Shown here one piece after another: positions 30,859-39,245 of a stretch of 64,000 bases of DNA (position 1 is its first letter; each line of letters begins with the position of its first letter). Position numbers and translations under genes: made by a program. The stretch lies in NCBI RefSeq assembly GCF_017876405.1, contig NZ_JAGINW010000001.1:558001-622000 (forward strand). The letters run 5' to 3'. Under the pieces are notes generated by a model, which searched no databases, had not been told where the DNA came from, and worked only from the letters and a program-made list of their open reading frames with translations. Source of the DNA: Kibdelosporangium banguiense (lineage in GTDB: Bacteria > Actinomycetota > Actinomycetes > Mycobacteriales > Pseudonocardiaceae).

Positions 30859-31395
30859 ATGTCCGTCACCAGTACCGAGCTCACTGTCGGTGAGCTGGCC
30901 AGACGCGCCGGTGTCGCCGTGTCGACCTTGCACTTCTACGAGGCCAAGGGGCTGATCACCAGCCGTCGGACTGCGGGCAACCAGCGACGGTTCCGGCGGG
31001 ACACGCTGCGCCGGATCGCGTTCATCCGGATCGGTCAGCGGGTCGGCGTCCCGTTGAACACGATTGCCGACGTTCTGGGACAGCTGCCCGAAGGACGGGT
31101 GCCGACGCGGTCGGACTGGGCCGCGGTGTCCGAGACGTGGCGGGCCGAGCTGGACACCAGGATCGAGCAGTTACTCCAGCTGCGGGACGACTTCACCGAC
31201 TGCGTCGGGTGCGGCTGCCTGTCGCTGGACAAGTGCTCCCTGGCCAACAAGGACGACCAGCTGGCAACGCACGGCCCCGGCCCGCGCCGGCTGGTGGAAG
31301 CACGCAAACAGCAGGACGCGGACTGCGCCCCCTCGGCGCAGTCCGCGACGTGCCGGCCTGATATCACTGCCACCGGAACAGACGGGCCGCGGTAA
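30859..31395 (+). CDS. soxR: redox-sensitive MerR-family regulator SoxR
   Basis: 178 residues. MerR helix-turn-helix (LTVGELARRAGVAVSTLHFYEAKGLITSRRTAGNQRRF) and the [2Fe-2S] binding motif CVGCGCLSLDKCSLANKDD with all four cysteines. In actinobacteria SoxR senses redox-active compounds and usually controls a few oxidoreductase or transporter genes. The C-terminal 30 residues are Gln/Asp/Ala-rich and overlap the end of the convergent ABC permease by 32 bp. The target is not evident, although redox genes lie further downstream. Confidence 0.93.
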   Translation: MSVTSTELTVGELARRAGVAVSTLHFYEAKGLITSRRTAGNQRRFRRDTLRRIAFIRIGQRVGVPLNTIADVLGQLPEGRVPTRSDWAAVSETWRAELDTRIEQLLQLRDDFTDCVGCGCLSLDKCSLANKDDQLATHGPGPRRLVEARKQQDADCAPSAQSATCRPDITATGTDGPR

Positions 31396-32101
31396 ACCCG
31401 ACGCCCAAGGTGAACGCCAGCAGCACCACGAGGTGCAGTGGCTCCGGGAACGAGCCTTCCCATGCACGTTGCATCGCCTGGGAGCCGGCGCCCAGCGGGG
31501 AGAAGTCCGAGATGCGCCGGACGACATCCGGCATCATCGGCCCAGGCGTCCACAGGCCCGCCAGGAAGGCCAGTGGGAAGAACGCGACCGTGCCGATGCC
31601 GTTGGCCGCCTTCCCGTTCGGCGCGAGGGCCGAGATCAGCAGGCCGATCGAGAACATCGCGGACACGCACAGCACGAAGGCCAGCGCGAACCCGCCGAGC
31701 TGACGCGGGATGACCACGTCGAAGGCGATACCGCCGATGGCCAGCACGAGCACGGTGACGCCCGTCAGGAGAGCCAGGTTCACGATGCCCTGGGCCACCA
31801 TGAGAGCCACCGGCCGGACCGGCGTGACCGCCATTTTGCGCAGCACCCCGCGTTCCCGGTAGGTGGCCAGGGCGCTGGAGAGCGCGTTGAGCGCCATCAT
31901 CCCGATGATCAGGGTGATGATCGGCGGGACGTAGTAGTCGATGAAGCGGCCGCCGCCGAAGTCCTCACTCGGCTGGCCGGTGGACGGCAGCAGGCCGAAG
32001 ATCGTCACCAGCAGAACCGGGATGATCACGACGAACGCGATACTCGGATCCCGCCGTAACAGGCGGAACTCCGCCCGGATCAGCTTGCCAAGCCCAGTCA
32101 T
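31364..32101 (-). CDS. ABC-2 type transporter permease (module 1)
   Basis: 245 residues, six membrane helices, DrrB-like. The start is uncertain: ATG at 32251 overlaps the ATPase stop as ATGA and would add a 50-residue hydrophilic N-terminus, but ATG 32101 gives the start MTGLGKLIRAEFRLLRRDPS that aligns with the paralogous permease (MSGGGTLTFTELKLFLRDP) at 38514, so it is preferred. The motif YRERGVLRKMAVTPVRP is typical. It pairs with the ATPase just upstream to export a hydrophobic compound. Confidence 0.88.
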   Translation of the reverse strand: MTGLGKLIRAEFRLLRRDPSIAFVVIIPVLLVTIFGLLPSTGQPSEDFGGGRFIDYYVPPIITLIIGMMALNALSSALATYRERGVLRKMAVTPVRPVALMVAQGIVNLALLTGVTVLVLAIGGIAFDVVIPRQLGGFALAFVLCVSAMFSIGLLISALAPNGKAANGIGTVAFFPLAFLAGLWTPGPMMPDVVRRISDFSPLGAGSQAMQRAWEGSFPEPLHLVVLLAFTLGVGFTAARLFRWQ

Positions 32102-32247
32102 CGCGCGGTTCCGCCTCCCCGGGATTTCAACGCTTGGTCGCGTTGGGTTTGCATGGCTCAGTTCGGTGCGTACCGGTGGCTGAGTTGCGTCACGTTCCCC
32201 TGAGGTGCGGTTGGGAAGCACCTGGCCTGATACCGAGGTCTGGGGTT

Positions 32248-33165
32248 TCATGATTCGTCTCCCAACTGGCGGCCGGTGAGGGCCACGAAGGCGTCTTCGA
32301 GGTTCGTCTGCTCGACCCGCAGGTCCAGGGCGACCACGTCATGGCGGGCCAGGGCCGCGCTGACCGCTTGCAGGAGGTTGCCCTGGCCGGTCACGACCAC
32401 CTGGCTCGCTGTGTGAGCCACCTCGGTGACCTCGGGCAAGTCGGTCAGCAGCTGGTCGGGAAACGGGACCGACGGCCGAAATCGCAGCCGCTGGCCGCCG
32501 CCGTCCACCCGGGCCACCAGGCCGGCCGGCGTGTCGATGGCGACCACGCGCCCCTCGTCGACCAGGGCCAGCCGGTCGCACAGCCGCTCGGCCTCCTCCA
32601 TGAAGTGGGTCACCAGGACAACCGTCACGCCGCGGTTGCGGATGCCCTCGATCAGCTCCCAGGTGTCCCGGCGCGCCTGCGGGTCCAGGCCGGTGGTCAG
32701 CTCGTCCAGGAAGGCGATCTCCGGGTTGCCGATCAGGGCCAGCGCGATGGCCAGGCGCTGCTGCTGGCCGCCGGACAGCTTGTTGAACGCCGTGCCGCGC
32801 TTGCCGGTCAGGCCGAGGTCGTCCAGCAGCTTGTCGCCGTCGGCCGGGCCGGGGTAGAAGGAGGCGAACAGCTCCATCGCCTCGCCGACCCGCATCTTCT
32901 CGGGCAGTTCGCTCTTCTGCAGCTGGACGCCGACTCGCCGGCGCAATTCCGATTCATCGCGGCGTGGGTCGAGCCCGAGCACGGAAATGCTTCCGCTGTC
33001 CGCGGTACGCAATCCTTCGACACATTCCACTGTGGTCGTCTTTCCGGCACCGTTGGGTCCGAGAATGCCGAATATCTCGCCCCGCTCGACGGTGAAGGAA
33101 ACATCGTCGACCGCTACTTGCCGTCCATATCGCTTATGCAGGTTCGCGACCTCGATGACCGCCAT
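32248..33165 (-). CDS. ABC transporter ATPase (module 1)
   Basis: 305 residues, DrrA-like. Walker A GPNGAGKTTT, signature LSGGQQQRLAIA, Walker B IAFLDELTTGLDP and the H-loop VTHFMEEAERLCD. ATG 33165 has GGGAGG upstream. It shares long identical stretches with the module 2 ATPase at 37532 (for example GEIFGILGPNGAGKTTTVEC), so the two are recent paralogues. Divergent from the kinase gene of the same module, 128 bp away. Confidence 0.94.
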   Translation of the reverse strand: MAVIEVANLHKRYGRQVAVDDVSFTVERGEIFGILGPNGAGKTTTVECVEGLRTADSGSISVLGLDPRRDESELRRRVGVQLQKSELPEKMRVGEAMELFASFYPGPADGDKLLDDLGLTGKRGTAFNKLSGGQQQRLAIALALIGNPEIAFLDELTTGLDPQARRDTWELIEGIRNRGVTVVLVTHFMEEAERLCDRLALVDEGRVVAIDTPAGLVARVDGGGQRLRFRPSVPFPDQLLTDLPEVTEVAHTASQVVVTGQGNLLQAVSAALARHDVVALDLRVEQTNLEDAFVALTGRQLGDES

Positions 33166-33292
33166 TCCCCGCCTCCCTCGAACGTTTCCTGTTGGTGCCG
33201 AGAACGTTATTGAGTTCGGCGGCCGTTGCGAATCCGTCTGAGGCCAGACCTGAGGTGGGGCTAGCCATACCCTCCTGCTGTACCTGCGCGCA

Positions 33293-35228
33293 GTGCATGG
33301 GGTGGTGCCGATCAGCGAAACTGGTCGCGTGCTGCGCCGATACGTCCTCGCCCCGGTTCGCGGGCTGGCGCTGTTCGGCCTGTCGATCGTCGGCCTCGTG
33401 CAGGCCGTGGTGGCGCTGGTGGTCTCTTTCACGGGCCTGGTGCGGCAGTTCGAGCTGGAGCGGTGGCTGCCGAACCTGGTCCGGCGGTTGAGCCACCGCT
33501 GGCTCGGCCTGGACATCCCCACGCCGTATCGGCCCATGCCGCCGTTGCCCAAGCCGGAGCCGGACGGCCGGTACAAGATCGGCAATCAGCTCTACCGCGG
33601 CCGGCGCGCGGTGCAGCGGATGCAGCGGTTCCAGTGGCTGCTCAAGGACCCGGCCACTCACCGGGACCACCTCTGGGCGCTGCTGACCCCGATGACCGGC
33701 GGGTTCGCGGCGGCGCTGCCGCTCCTGCTGCCGGTGGCCGGTTTTCTGCTCCACCCGCTGGCCGCGATCCCGCTGGCCATCGCCGGTGCCATGAGCGCGC
33801 CGGCGATGCTGCGGGTCTACGCCGGGTGGACTGGCGCACTTCTGGGGCCACCCGGCCGGACCGGGCGCAGCCGCGTGTGGGGCTGGGTCATGGACAGGGT
33901 GTTCGCCCAGCTCAAACTCGCGGCCACGTTCGGGCTGGCGCTCTGCGGGATCCCCCCTCGCCCTGGTGCTCGCCGGGTCGGTCTTCCCCCGATTCCTCGG
34001 ACCTTTGGAGCTCACGCGCCGCCCGGCGCGGCGCTTCGTCAACGCCCGGCGCGCCCAGATCACCAGATGGTCCGGGGTCGAGATCACCGAGCCCTACTTG
34101 CCGCTCCCACCGCCGCCCACGCCGCGCCCGGACGGCAAGTACCAGCGCGGCCGTATGTTGTACGACTCCCCCACGGTCATCATCGCCACGCAGAACACAG
34201 TGGCCCTGGCAAAGGACCCGGCCACCTGGCGGGACCTGCTCTGGCTGATCCTCGATCCGCTGCTCACCCTCGTGCTCGCGGCGGTGCCGGTGCTTCTCGT
34301 GGTGTTCGGCTTCTTCGTCTACTTCTGGTCCTGGGTGTGGTCCCTCCCGTTGGCCGTCTTCACCGACTTCGATCTCCGCAAGGGCTGGGCGTACGTCACC
34401 GACTACATCCCGGGCCTGGAGAACACCGGGCCGTGGCTCACTCCGGTGGCCGGGCTGGTCGTGACGGTGCTGGTCCTCCCAGCGAGCCATGCCCTGCTCA
34501 AGGCACACGGCCACTGGAGCAGGTTCCTGCTGGCGCCGACCAGGTCGGCGGAGCTGGCTCTGCGGGTGGACCACCTGACCGAGACCCGCACCGAAGCGAC
34601 GGACACGCAGGCCGCCGAGCTGCGCCGGATCGAACGCGACCTGCACGACGGCGCCCAGGCTCGCTGGGTGGCCATGGGATTGAACCTCGGCGCGGTCGAG
34701 CGGCTGATCGACCAGAACCCGGAAGCGGCCAAGAAACTCCTGGCCAGCGCCCGGAACGCGTCGGCGGAGGCACTCGTGGAGCTCCGTCAGCTGGTGCGCG
34801 GGATCATGCCGCCGGTCCTGGCCGAACGTGGTCTCGGCGACGCGGTTCGTGCACTGGCCCTGGACAGCCCGTTGGACGTGCATGTCGTCGTGGAACTGCC
34901 TGGTCGCGTGGAGGCGCCAGTCGAGGCGGCGGTGTACTTCGCGATCACCGAGTTGCTCACGAATGTGGCCAAGCACGCCGAGGCCGAACGGGTCAGCGTG
35001 GACATCCGGCACGTGCATGGCAAGCTCCGGGTCACGGTCAGCGATGACGGCCGGGGCGGCGCGGATCCCGCAGGTGGCAGCGGCCTGCAAGGGCTGCGGC
35101 GACGACTCGCTACATTCGACGGCGTCTGCACCCTCACCAGCCCGTTGGGCGGACCGACCACCGCGACCTTGGAGGTCCCGTGCGTGTTGTCCTCGCCGAG
35201 GACCTCTACCTCCTCCGAGACGGCCTGA
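33293..35228 (+). pseudogene. NarL-type sensor histidine kinase, frameshifted at a C6 run
   Basis: Reading frame shifts at TCCCCCCTC (C run 33952-33957): frame 2 codes to about 33955 and frame 3 from there on. Removing one C restores GLALCGIPLALVLAGSVFPRF, a continuous membrane helix, and a 644-residue protein. The N-terminal ~390 residues form two homologous membrane units (see findings). The kinase part has HisKA_3 (ERDLHDGAQARWVAMG, phospho-His codon 34644-34646), the N-box ITELLTNVAKHAEA and the G-boxes VSDDGRGGAD and GSGLQGLRRRL. Codon bias and motifs are intact on both sides, so this is either a sequencing error, recent decay or phase variation. It overlaps the response regulator by 49 bp. 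Start GTG 33293 or 33305. Confidence 0.85.
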
Positions 35229-35833
35229 CTCATCTGCTGACCGCGCACGGCTTCGACGTGGTCGCGGCCGTCTCCAGCGGCCCTGAGCTGGTCAAAGCCC
35301 TCGACGAACAGCGGCCGGACGTGGCGATCGTGGATGTACGGCTGCCGCCGACGTTCACCGACGAAGGCCTGCAGGCGGCTCTCGAGGCGCGCCGCAAGGT
35401 GCCTGGCCTGCCGGTGCTCGTGCTGTCCCAGCATGTCGAGCAGCTCTACGCACGGGAGCTGCTGGCAGACGGCGCCGGGTCGATCGGCTATCTGCTCAAG
35501 GACCGGGTGCTCAATTCGGACCAGTTCATCGACGCCGTCCGCCGGGTCGCCGAAGGTGGCACCGCGATGGATCCAGAGGTCATCTCCAAGCTGCTGGCCA
35601 GCAACGCACGCCATGAGCCACTCGCCGCGCTCAGCCCGCGGGAGCGTGAGGTCCTGGAGCTGATGGCCGGTGGCCGGTCCAATGCCGCGATCGCCGCACA
35701 GCTTTTCGTCAGTGAAGGTGCGGTCGGCAAACACACCGCGAACATCTTCTCGAAGCTGCAGCTGGCGCCGTCGGATGACACCAACAGGCGGGTGCTCGCG
35801 GTGCTGGCGTATCTGAACAGCACAAGTTCCTAG
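35180..35833 (+). CDS. NarL/FixJ-family response regulator (module 1)
   Basis: 217 residues. Receiver domain with acidic pair in VVLAEDLYLLRDG, phospho-Asp in VAIVDVRLP and Lys in YLLKDRV; LuxR-type HTH LSPREREVLELMAGGRSNAAIAAQLFVSEGAVGKHTANIFSKL. Cognate to the overlapping kinase and likely regulator of the divergent ABC exporter. If the kinase is truly broken the regulator may act without its own partner. Its stop overlaps the convergent DevR-like gene by 4 bp. Confidence 0.93.
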   Translation: MRVVLAEDLYLLRDGLTHLLTAHGFDVVAAVSSGPELVKALDEQRPDVAIVDVRLPPTFTDEGLQAALEARRKVPGLPVLVLSQHVEQLYARELLADGAGSIGYLLKDRVLNSDQFIDAVRRVAEGGTAMDPEVISKLLASNARHEPLAALSPREREVLELMAGGRSNAAIAAQLFVSEGAVGKHTANIFSKLQLAPSDDTNRRVLAVLAYLNSTSS

Positions 35834-36453
35834 AGGCGGTGGCGCACTTCCGCAGCCAGTACCGCGGCCTGCGTGCGACGGCGCAGGCCCAGTTTGCCCA
35901 GCACGCTTGAGACGTAGTTCTTCACTGTCTTCTCGGCGAGATTGAGGCGTTCGGCGATCTGCCGATTTGTCAGGCCTTCGCCGATCAGGCGCAGCACGGA
36001 TCGTTCACGCGTGGTCAACGTGTGCAGCGGGTCGCGCGGCTGCTCGGGCTTGGCCTCCTGAGGGAGCCTCCCGCCTGCGCCGACTATGCGGATGGCGCTG
36101 GTCAGCTCGGACCCGGCGACGTGTTTGGGCACGACACCGGCGGCTCCCGCGGCGATCGCGGCATCGACGATGTCGGGGGCGACGGCGTCGTGGTCGACGA
36201 ACGGAGTCAGCATCAGGCACCGCACCTCCGGGCAACGTAGTTGCAGGTCACGGCACAACTGGACGCCGTCGCCGTCGGGCAGGCGGACATCCAGGACGGC
36301 CACGTCCGGGAGCTGTTCGGGGACCAACGCCAAGGCTTCGACGACGGTGCCGGCCTGCCCGACGACGTGCATGTCCTGCTCGTCGGCGAGTAACGCGGCC
36401 AGCCCACGCCGGACGAGCTCATGGTCGTCGACGATGAAAACGCTGGTGTTCAC
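35830..36453 (-). CDS. DevR/DosR-like LuxR-family response regulator, orphan
   Basis: 207 residues from GTG 36453, the point where similarity to DevR begins (VFIVDDHELVRRGLAALL); GTG 36492 is in frame. Phospho-Asp in VAVLDVRLPDGDGVQLCRDL, conserved Thr in CLMLTPF, Lys in VVPKHV, and HTH LTTRERSVLRLIGEGLTNRQIAERLNLAEKTVKNYVSSVLGKLG, all very like the mycobacterial hypoxia regulator DevR. No DevS-type kinase gene lies beside it. A 16-bp hairpin sits upstream. Confidence 0.88.
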   Translation of the reverse strand: MNTSVFIVDDHELVRRGLAALLADEQDMHVVGQAGTVVEALALVPEQLPDVAVLDVRLPDGDGVQLCRDLQLRCPEVRCLMLTPFVDHDAVAPDIVDAAIAAGAAGVVPKHVAGSELTSAIRIVGAGGRLPQEAKPEQPRDPLHTLTTRERSVLRLIGEGLTNRQIAERLNLAEKTVKNYVSSVLGKLGLRRRTQAAVLAAEVRHRL

Positions 36454-36501
36454 GGTGTGCCGCGCAACGCGATCAGGCGCGTCGCGCGGCACACCCGCGC
36501 C

Positions 36502-36540
36502 CGGCCGAGCGACGCGGCCCTGCCCCGCGTCGCTCGGCCG
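36502..36540. repeat. 16-bp perfect inverted repeat upstream of the DevR-like gene
   Basis: CGGCCGAGCGACGCGG (36502-36517) pairs perfectly with CCGCGTCGCTCGGCCG (36525-36540) around a 7-nt loop. It lies 10 bp before the upstream GTG and 49 bp before the preferred GTG of the DevR-like gene. It could be a 5' untranslated hairpin of that gene or a terminator for transcription entering from the sigma-factor side; there is no U-tract. Confidence 0.6.
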
Positions 36541-36953
36541 CCGGTGCGTTCAGCACCGGTGGCTCCTTGAGGTACTCCACCGCGTGGTACTACACCGCAA
36601 CTCCGAGGTGACGGAATTCTGTCGATCACAATAACCTGGAAACAATTCCTCGCCAGTTGATCCGGACCGAGCCGCAACGTCTCCCACGCTAGGTAATTCG
36701 TTTGAGAAGCTCGCCTCTGACCGAGGTTCACTCGAATGGCGGAAGTTAGTGACCGCCGTACCGCCGTTACAGTGAAACCGCTGATATAGGTTGAGATTCT
36801 CACCACATGAGACACGGGCCGAATGGCCCTCCCACACCCGTGTCACACGGTAGAAGCTCTTCTGGAAACACGGAAGAAATATGTTCAAATAACAACTACT
36901 CGACATCGAGACGGCCGCGCGGCGAGTCGCGTAGGCCGATCGGGGGTGTGGTA
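36541..36953. other. 413-bp non-coding, relatively AT-rich regulatory gap
   Basis: Between the DevR-like gene and the sigma factor. Base composition is visibly more AT-rich than the surroundings and open frames crossing it lack actinobacterial codon bias. It contains an inverted repeat GACACGGG (36811-36818) / CCCGTGTC (36837-36844) with a nested GGCC-GAAT-GGCC. It probably holds divergent promoters for both genes; I could not assign convincing -35/-10 pairs. Confidence 0.5.
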
Positions 36954-37460
36954 ATGCCGGTCCCGGACGCACGTACGCGTACCGACGACTACTGGCAGGA
37001 GTGCATCAGGATCCGGCCGACGCTGGTCCGGATCGCCGCCCGGCGTTGTGCGGCACCGGTGGACCCCGATGACATCGTCGGCGAGGCCCTCATCCGCGGG
37101 GCCGAGTTCGGCGACCTTGATATGAGCAGGCTGGAGCAATTCCTGGTCGCCACAGTCACCCGGCTGTGCGCCGACGAGGCCAGGCGCCGCACAGTGGCCA
37201 CCCGGATGGCCAACCACCCGAGGCTGGTGCCGCCGACCGCCGACGATCCCGCCGAATTCGCGTGCGACAAGGCCGAAGCACGCTGGCTGGCGGTCCGGAT
37301 TCTGGCGCTGCCGCGCCGTGACCAGGTACTGGTAGACATGCTCGCCGACGGAATGCCGCACAGCGAGATCGCGCGTGAACTCGGCACCACGACCCAGGGC
37401 GCGCACTCGGCGCTGTACCGGCTGCGCAAGCGGATCGGGGCGCATCGACCGATCGGCTGA
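36954..37460 (+). CDS. ECF-like RNA polymerase sigma factor
   Basis: 168 residues. A region-2-like part (LVRIAARRCAAPVDPDDIVGEALIRGAEF ... FLVATVTRLCADEARRR) and a region-4 HTH (ALPRRDQVLVDMLADGMPHSEIARELGTTTQGAHSALYRLRKRIG). ATG 36954 is preceded by GGGGGTG. No anti-sigma gene follows; the next gene is the module 2 ABC ATPase 71 bp away. It may direct transcription of that module, which is an inference from position. Confidence 0.82.
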   Translation: MPVPDARTRTDDYWQECIRIRPTLVRIAARRCAAPVDPDDIVGEALIRGAEFGDLDMSRLEQFLVATVTRLCADEARRRTVATRMANHPRLVPPTADDPAEFACDKAEARWLAVRILALPRRDQVLVDMLADGMPHSEIARELGTTTQGAHSALYRLRKRIGAHRPIG

Positions 37461-37531
37461 TGTGGCCATCCACCGACATGGTGGCTGGTAAGGCGATCCG
37501 CACGGGCACCTGACCGGCGCATGCTGCCGGT

Positions 37532-38434
37532 ATGTCAGTGATAGAGGTGTCCAACTTGCACAAGGCGTACCGCGGCAAGGTCGCGGTACAGGAAGTTTCG
37601 TTCGCCGTGGCCGAGGGTGAGATCTTCGGCATCCTCGGCCCCAACGGTGCGGGCAAGACGACCACGGTCGAATGCGTCGCCGGGCTGCGCGTGCCGGACG
37701 GTGGGATGATCCGCGTTCTCGGCCTCGATCCCCGCCGCGACGCCACGAAACTGCACACCCAGGTCGGGGTGCAACTCCAGGAGAGCCAGCTGCCGGAGCG
37801 GCTGAAGGTGTGGGAAGCGCTGCACCTGTACGCCTCCTTCTACCCCGATCCGCTGGACTGGGAGCAGCTGATCGTCGACTGGGGCCTGGCCGAGAAACGC
37901 GCTACGCCGTACGCGAAGCTGTCCGGCGGCCAGAAGCAGCGGCTGTTCATCACCCTCGCACTGGTCGGCAATCCCAAGGTGGTGTTCCTCGACGAGCTGA
38001 CCACCGGCCTGGATCCGCAGGCGCGCCGTGAGACGTGGGAGCTGATCGAGAAGCTGCGGCGCACTGGCGTGACCGTCGTGCTGGTCACCCACTTCATGGA
38101 AGAGGCCGAGCGGCTCTGCGACCGGCTCGCGGTCATCGACGACGGCCAGGTCGTCGCGCTCGACACACCCGCCGGGCTGGTGTCGAAGGTGGACAACCGG
38201 CAGCGGATCCGATTCCGCGTCGCGGGCCAGTTCGACGAGCGGCTGCTGACCGGGATTCCCGAGGTCAGCGAGGTGGCGCACGAGGGGAGCCACCTCGTGG
38301 TGACCGGCCGGGGCGACCTGCTCTACGCGGTCACGTCGGTCCTGGCGCGCAACCAGATCGTGGCAGCGGACCTGCGTGTCGAACAGGCCAGCCTGGACGA
38401 CGCGTTCGTCGCGTTGACCGGCAAGCGTTTCTGA
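37532..38434 (+). CDS. ABC transporter ATPase (module 2)
   Basis: 300 residues, paralogue of the module 1 ATPase. Walker A GPNGAGKTTT, signature LSGGQKQRLFIT, Walker B VVFLDELTTGLDPQ, H-loop VTHFMEEAERLCD, and the DrrA-like C-terminal domain ending EQASLDDAFVALTGK. First gene of ATPase-permease-kinase-regulator, all on the plus strand. Likely exports an antibiotic-like or lipid substrate. Confidence 0.94.
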   Translation: MSVIEVSNLHKAYRGKVAVQEVSFAVAEGEIFGILGPNGAGKTTTVECVAGLRVPDGGMIRVLGLDPRRDATKLHTQVGVQLQESQLPERLKVWEALHLYASFYPDPLDWEQLIVDWGLAEKRATPYAKLSGGQKQRLFITLALVGNPKVVFLDELTTGLDPQARRETWELIEKLRRTGVTVVLVTHFMEEAERLCDRLAVIDDGQVVALDTPAGLVSKVDNRQRIRFRVAGQFDERLLTGIPEVSEVAHEGSHLVVTGRGDLLYAVTSVLARNQIVAADLRVEQASLDDAFVALTGKRF

Positions 38435-38513
38435 CCGTCCTACCAACGGGCCATCCGCTGGCCCTCGCACGGGGCCATCGTCCTTTCACTCGAATTCATC
38501 CTGGAGAACTCCC

Positions 38514-39239
38514 ATGTCTGGTGGCGGCACGCTCACATTCACGGAGCTGAAGCTTTTCCTGCGAGACCCGGCGTCGACCATCGCCACGGTCGCGCTGCCG
38601 GTCGCGATCGTGGTCGTGTTCGGCGTGATCGCGCAGCCGGCCGGCGACGCCGATCCGATCATGACCTACTTCCCGACCATGGCTCTCGCGTTGGGCCTGG
38701 CGCAGCTGGCACTCAACCTGACGCCGACGACGTTGGCCGGATACCGGGAGAAGGGGATCTTGCGCCGGATGTCGACCACGCCGGTGCATCCGGCGAAGAT
38801 GCTCACCGCCCAGCTGGCGATCAGCGTCGGGCTGGCGGTGGTCGCCGCGGTCCTGGTCACTCTGGTGGGCCACCTCGGCTTCCAGTTCGAGCTCCCCCAG
38901 CATGTGCCGGGTTTCCTGGCCGCGTTCGGGCTCGGGTGCGCCGCACTGTTCTCGATGGGGCTCCTCGTCGCGGCCGTCGCGCCGAGCGCGCGGGTCGCGA
39001 CGGGGGTGGGTGTCGGGCTGTTCTTCGTGAGCCTGGTGTTCGGCGGGGTGTTCATGCCGGCCGAGACCCTGCCGCCGTTCCTGGTGCGGATCGGCGACTT
39101 CACCCCGTTGGGCGCCACCATGCAGTCGCTGCGGGACAGCTGGGGTGGCACCATGCCGGAGCCACTGCATCTGGCGGTGCTCGGTGGCTACACGATCGTG
39201 GCCGGACTGGCGGCGGCCAAACTCTTCCGCTGGGAATGA
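38514..39239 (+). CDS. ABC-2 type transporter permease (module 2)
   Basis: 241 residues with six membrane helices. GYREKGILRRMSTTPVHPAKML is the conserved cytoplasmic loop and ATMQSLRDSWGG lies before the last helix. Ribosome site GGAGA upstream of ATG 38514. Works with the ATPase 79 bp upstream; the kinase starts 6 bp after its stop. Confidence 0.92.
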   Translation: MSGGGTLTFTELKLFLRDPASTIATVALPVAIVVVFGVIAQPAGDADPIMTYFPTMALALGLAQLALNLTPTTLAGYREKGILRRMSTTPVHPAKMLTAQLAISVGLAVVAAVLVTLVGHLGFQFELPQHVPGFLAAFGLGCAALFSMGLLVAAVAPSARVATGVGVGLFFVSLVFGGVFMPAETLPPFLVRIGDFTPLGATMQSLRDSWGGTMPEPLHLAVLGGYTIVAGLAAAKLFRWE

Positions 39240-39245
39240 GGAGCG

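Noticed and set aside
36550..36972. Minus-strand frames over the gap before the sigma factor
   Set aside because: Low GC at third positions, Ser/Arg-rich products, no ribosome site; better explained as regulatory DNA.
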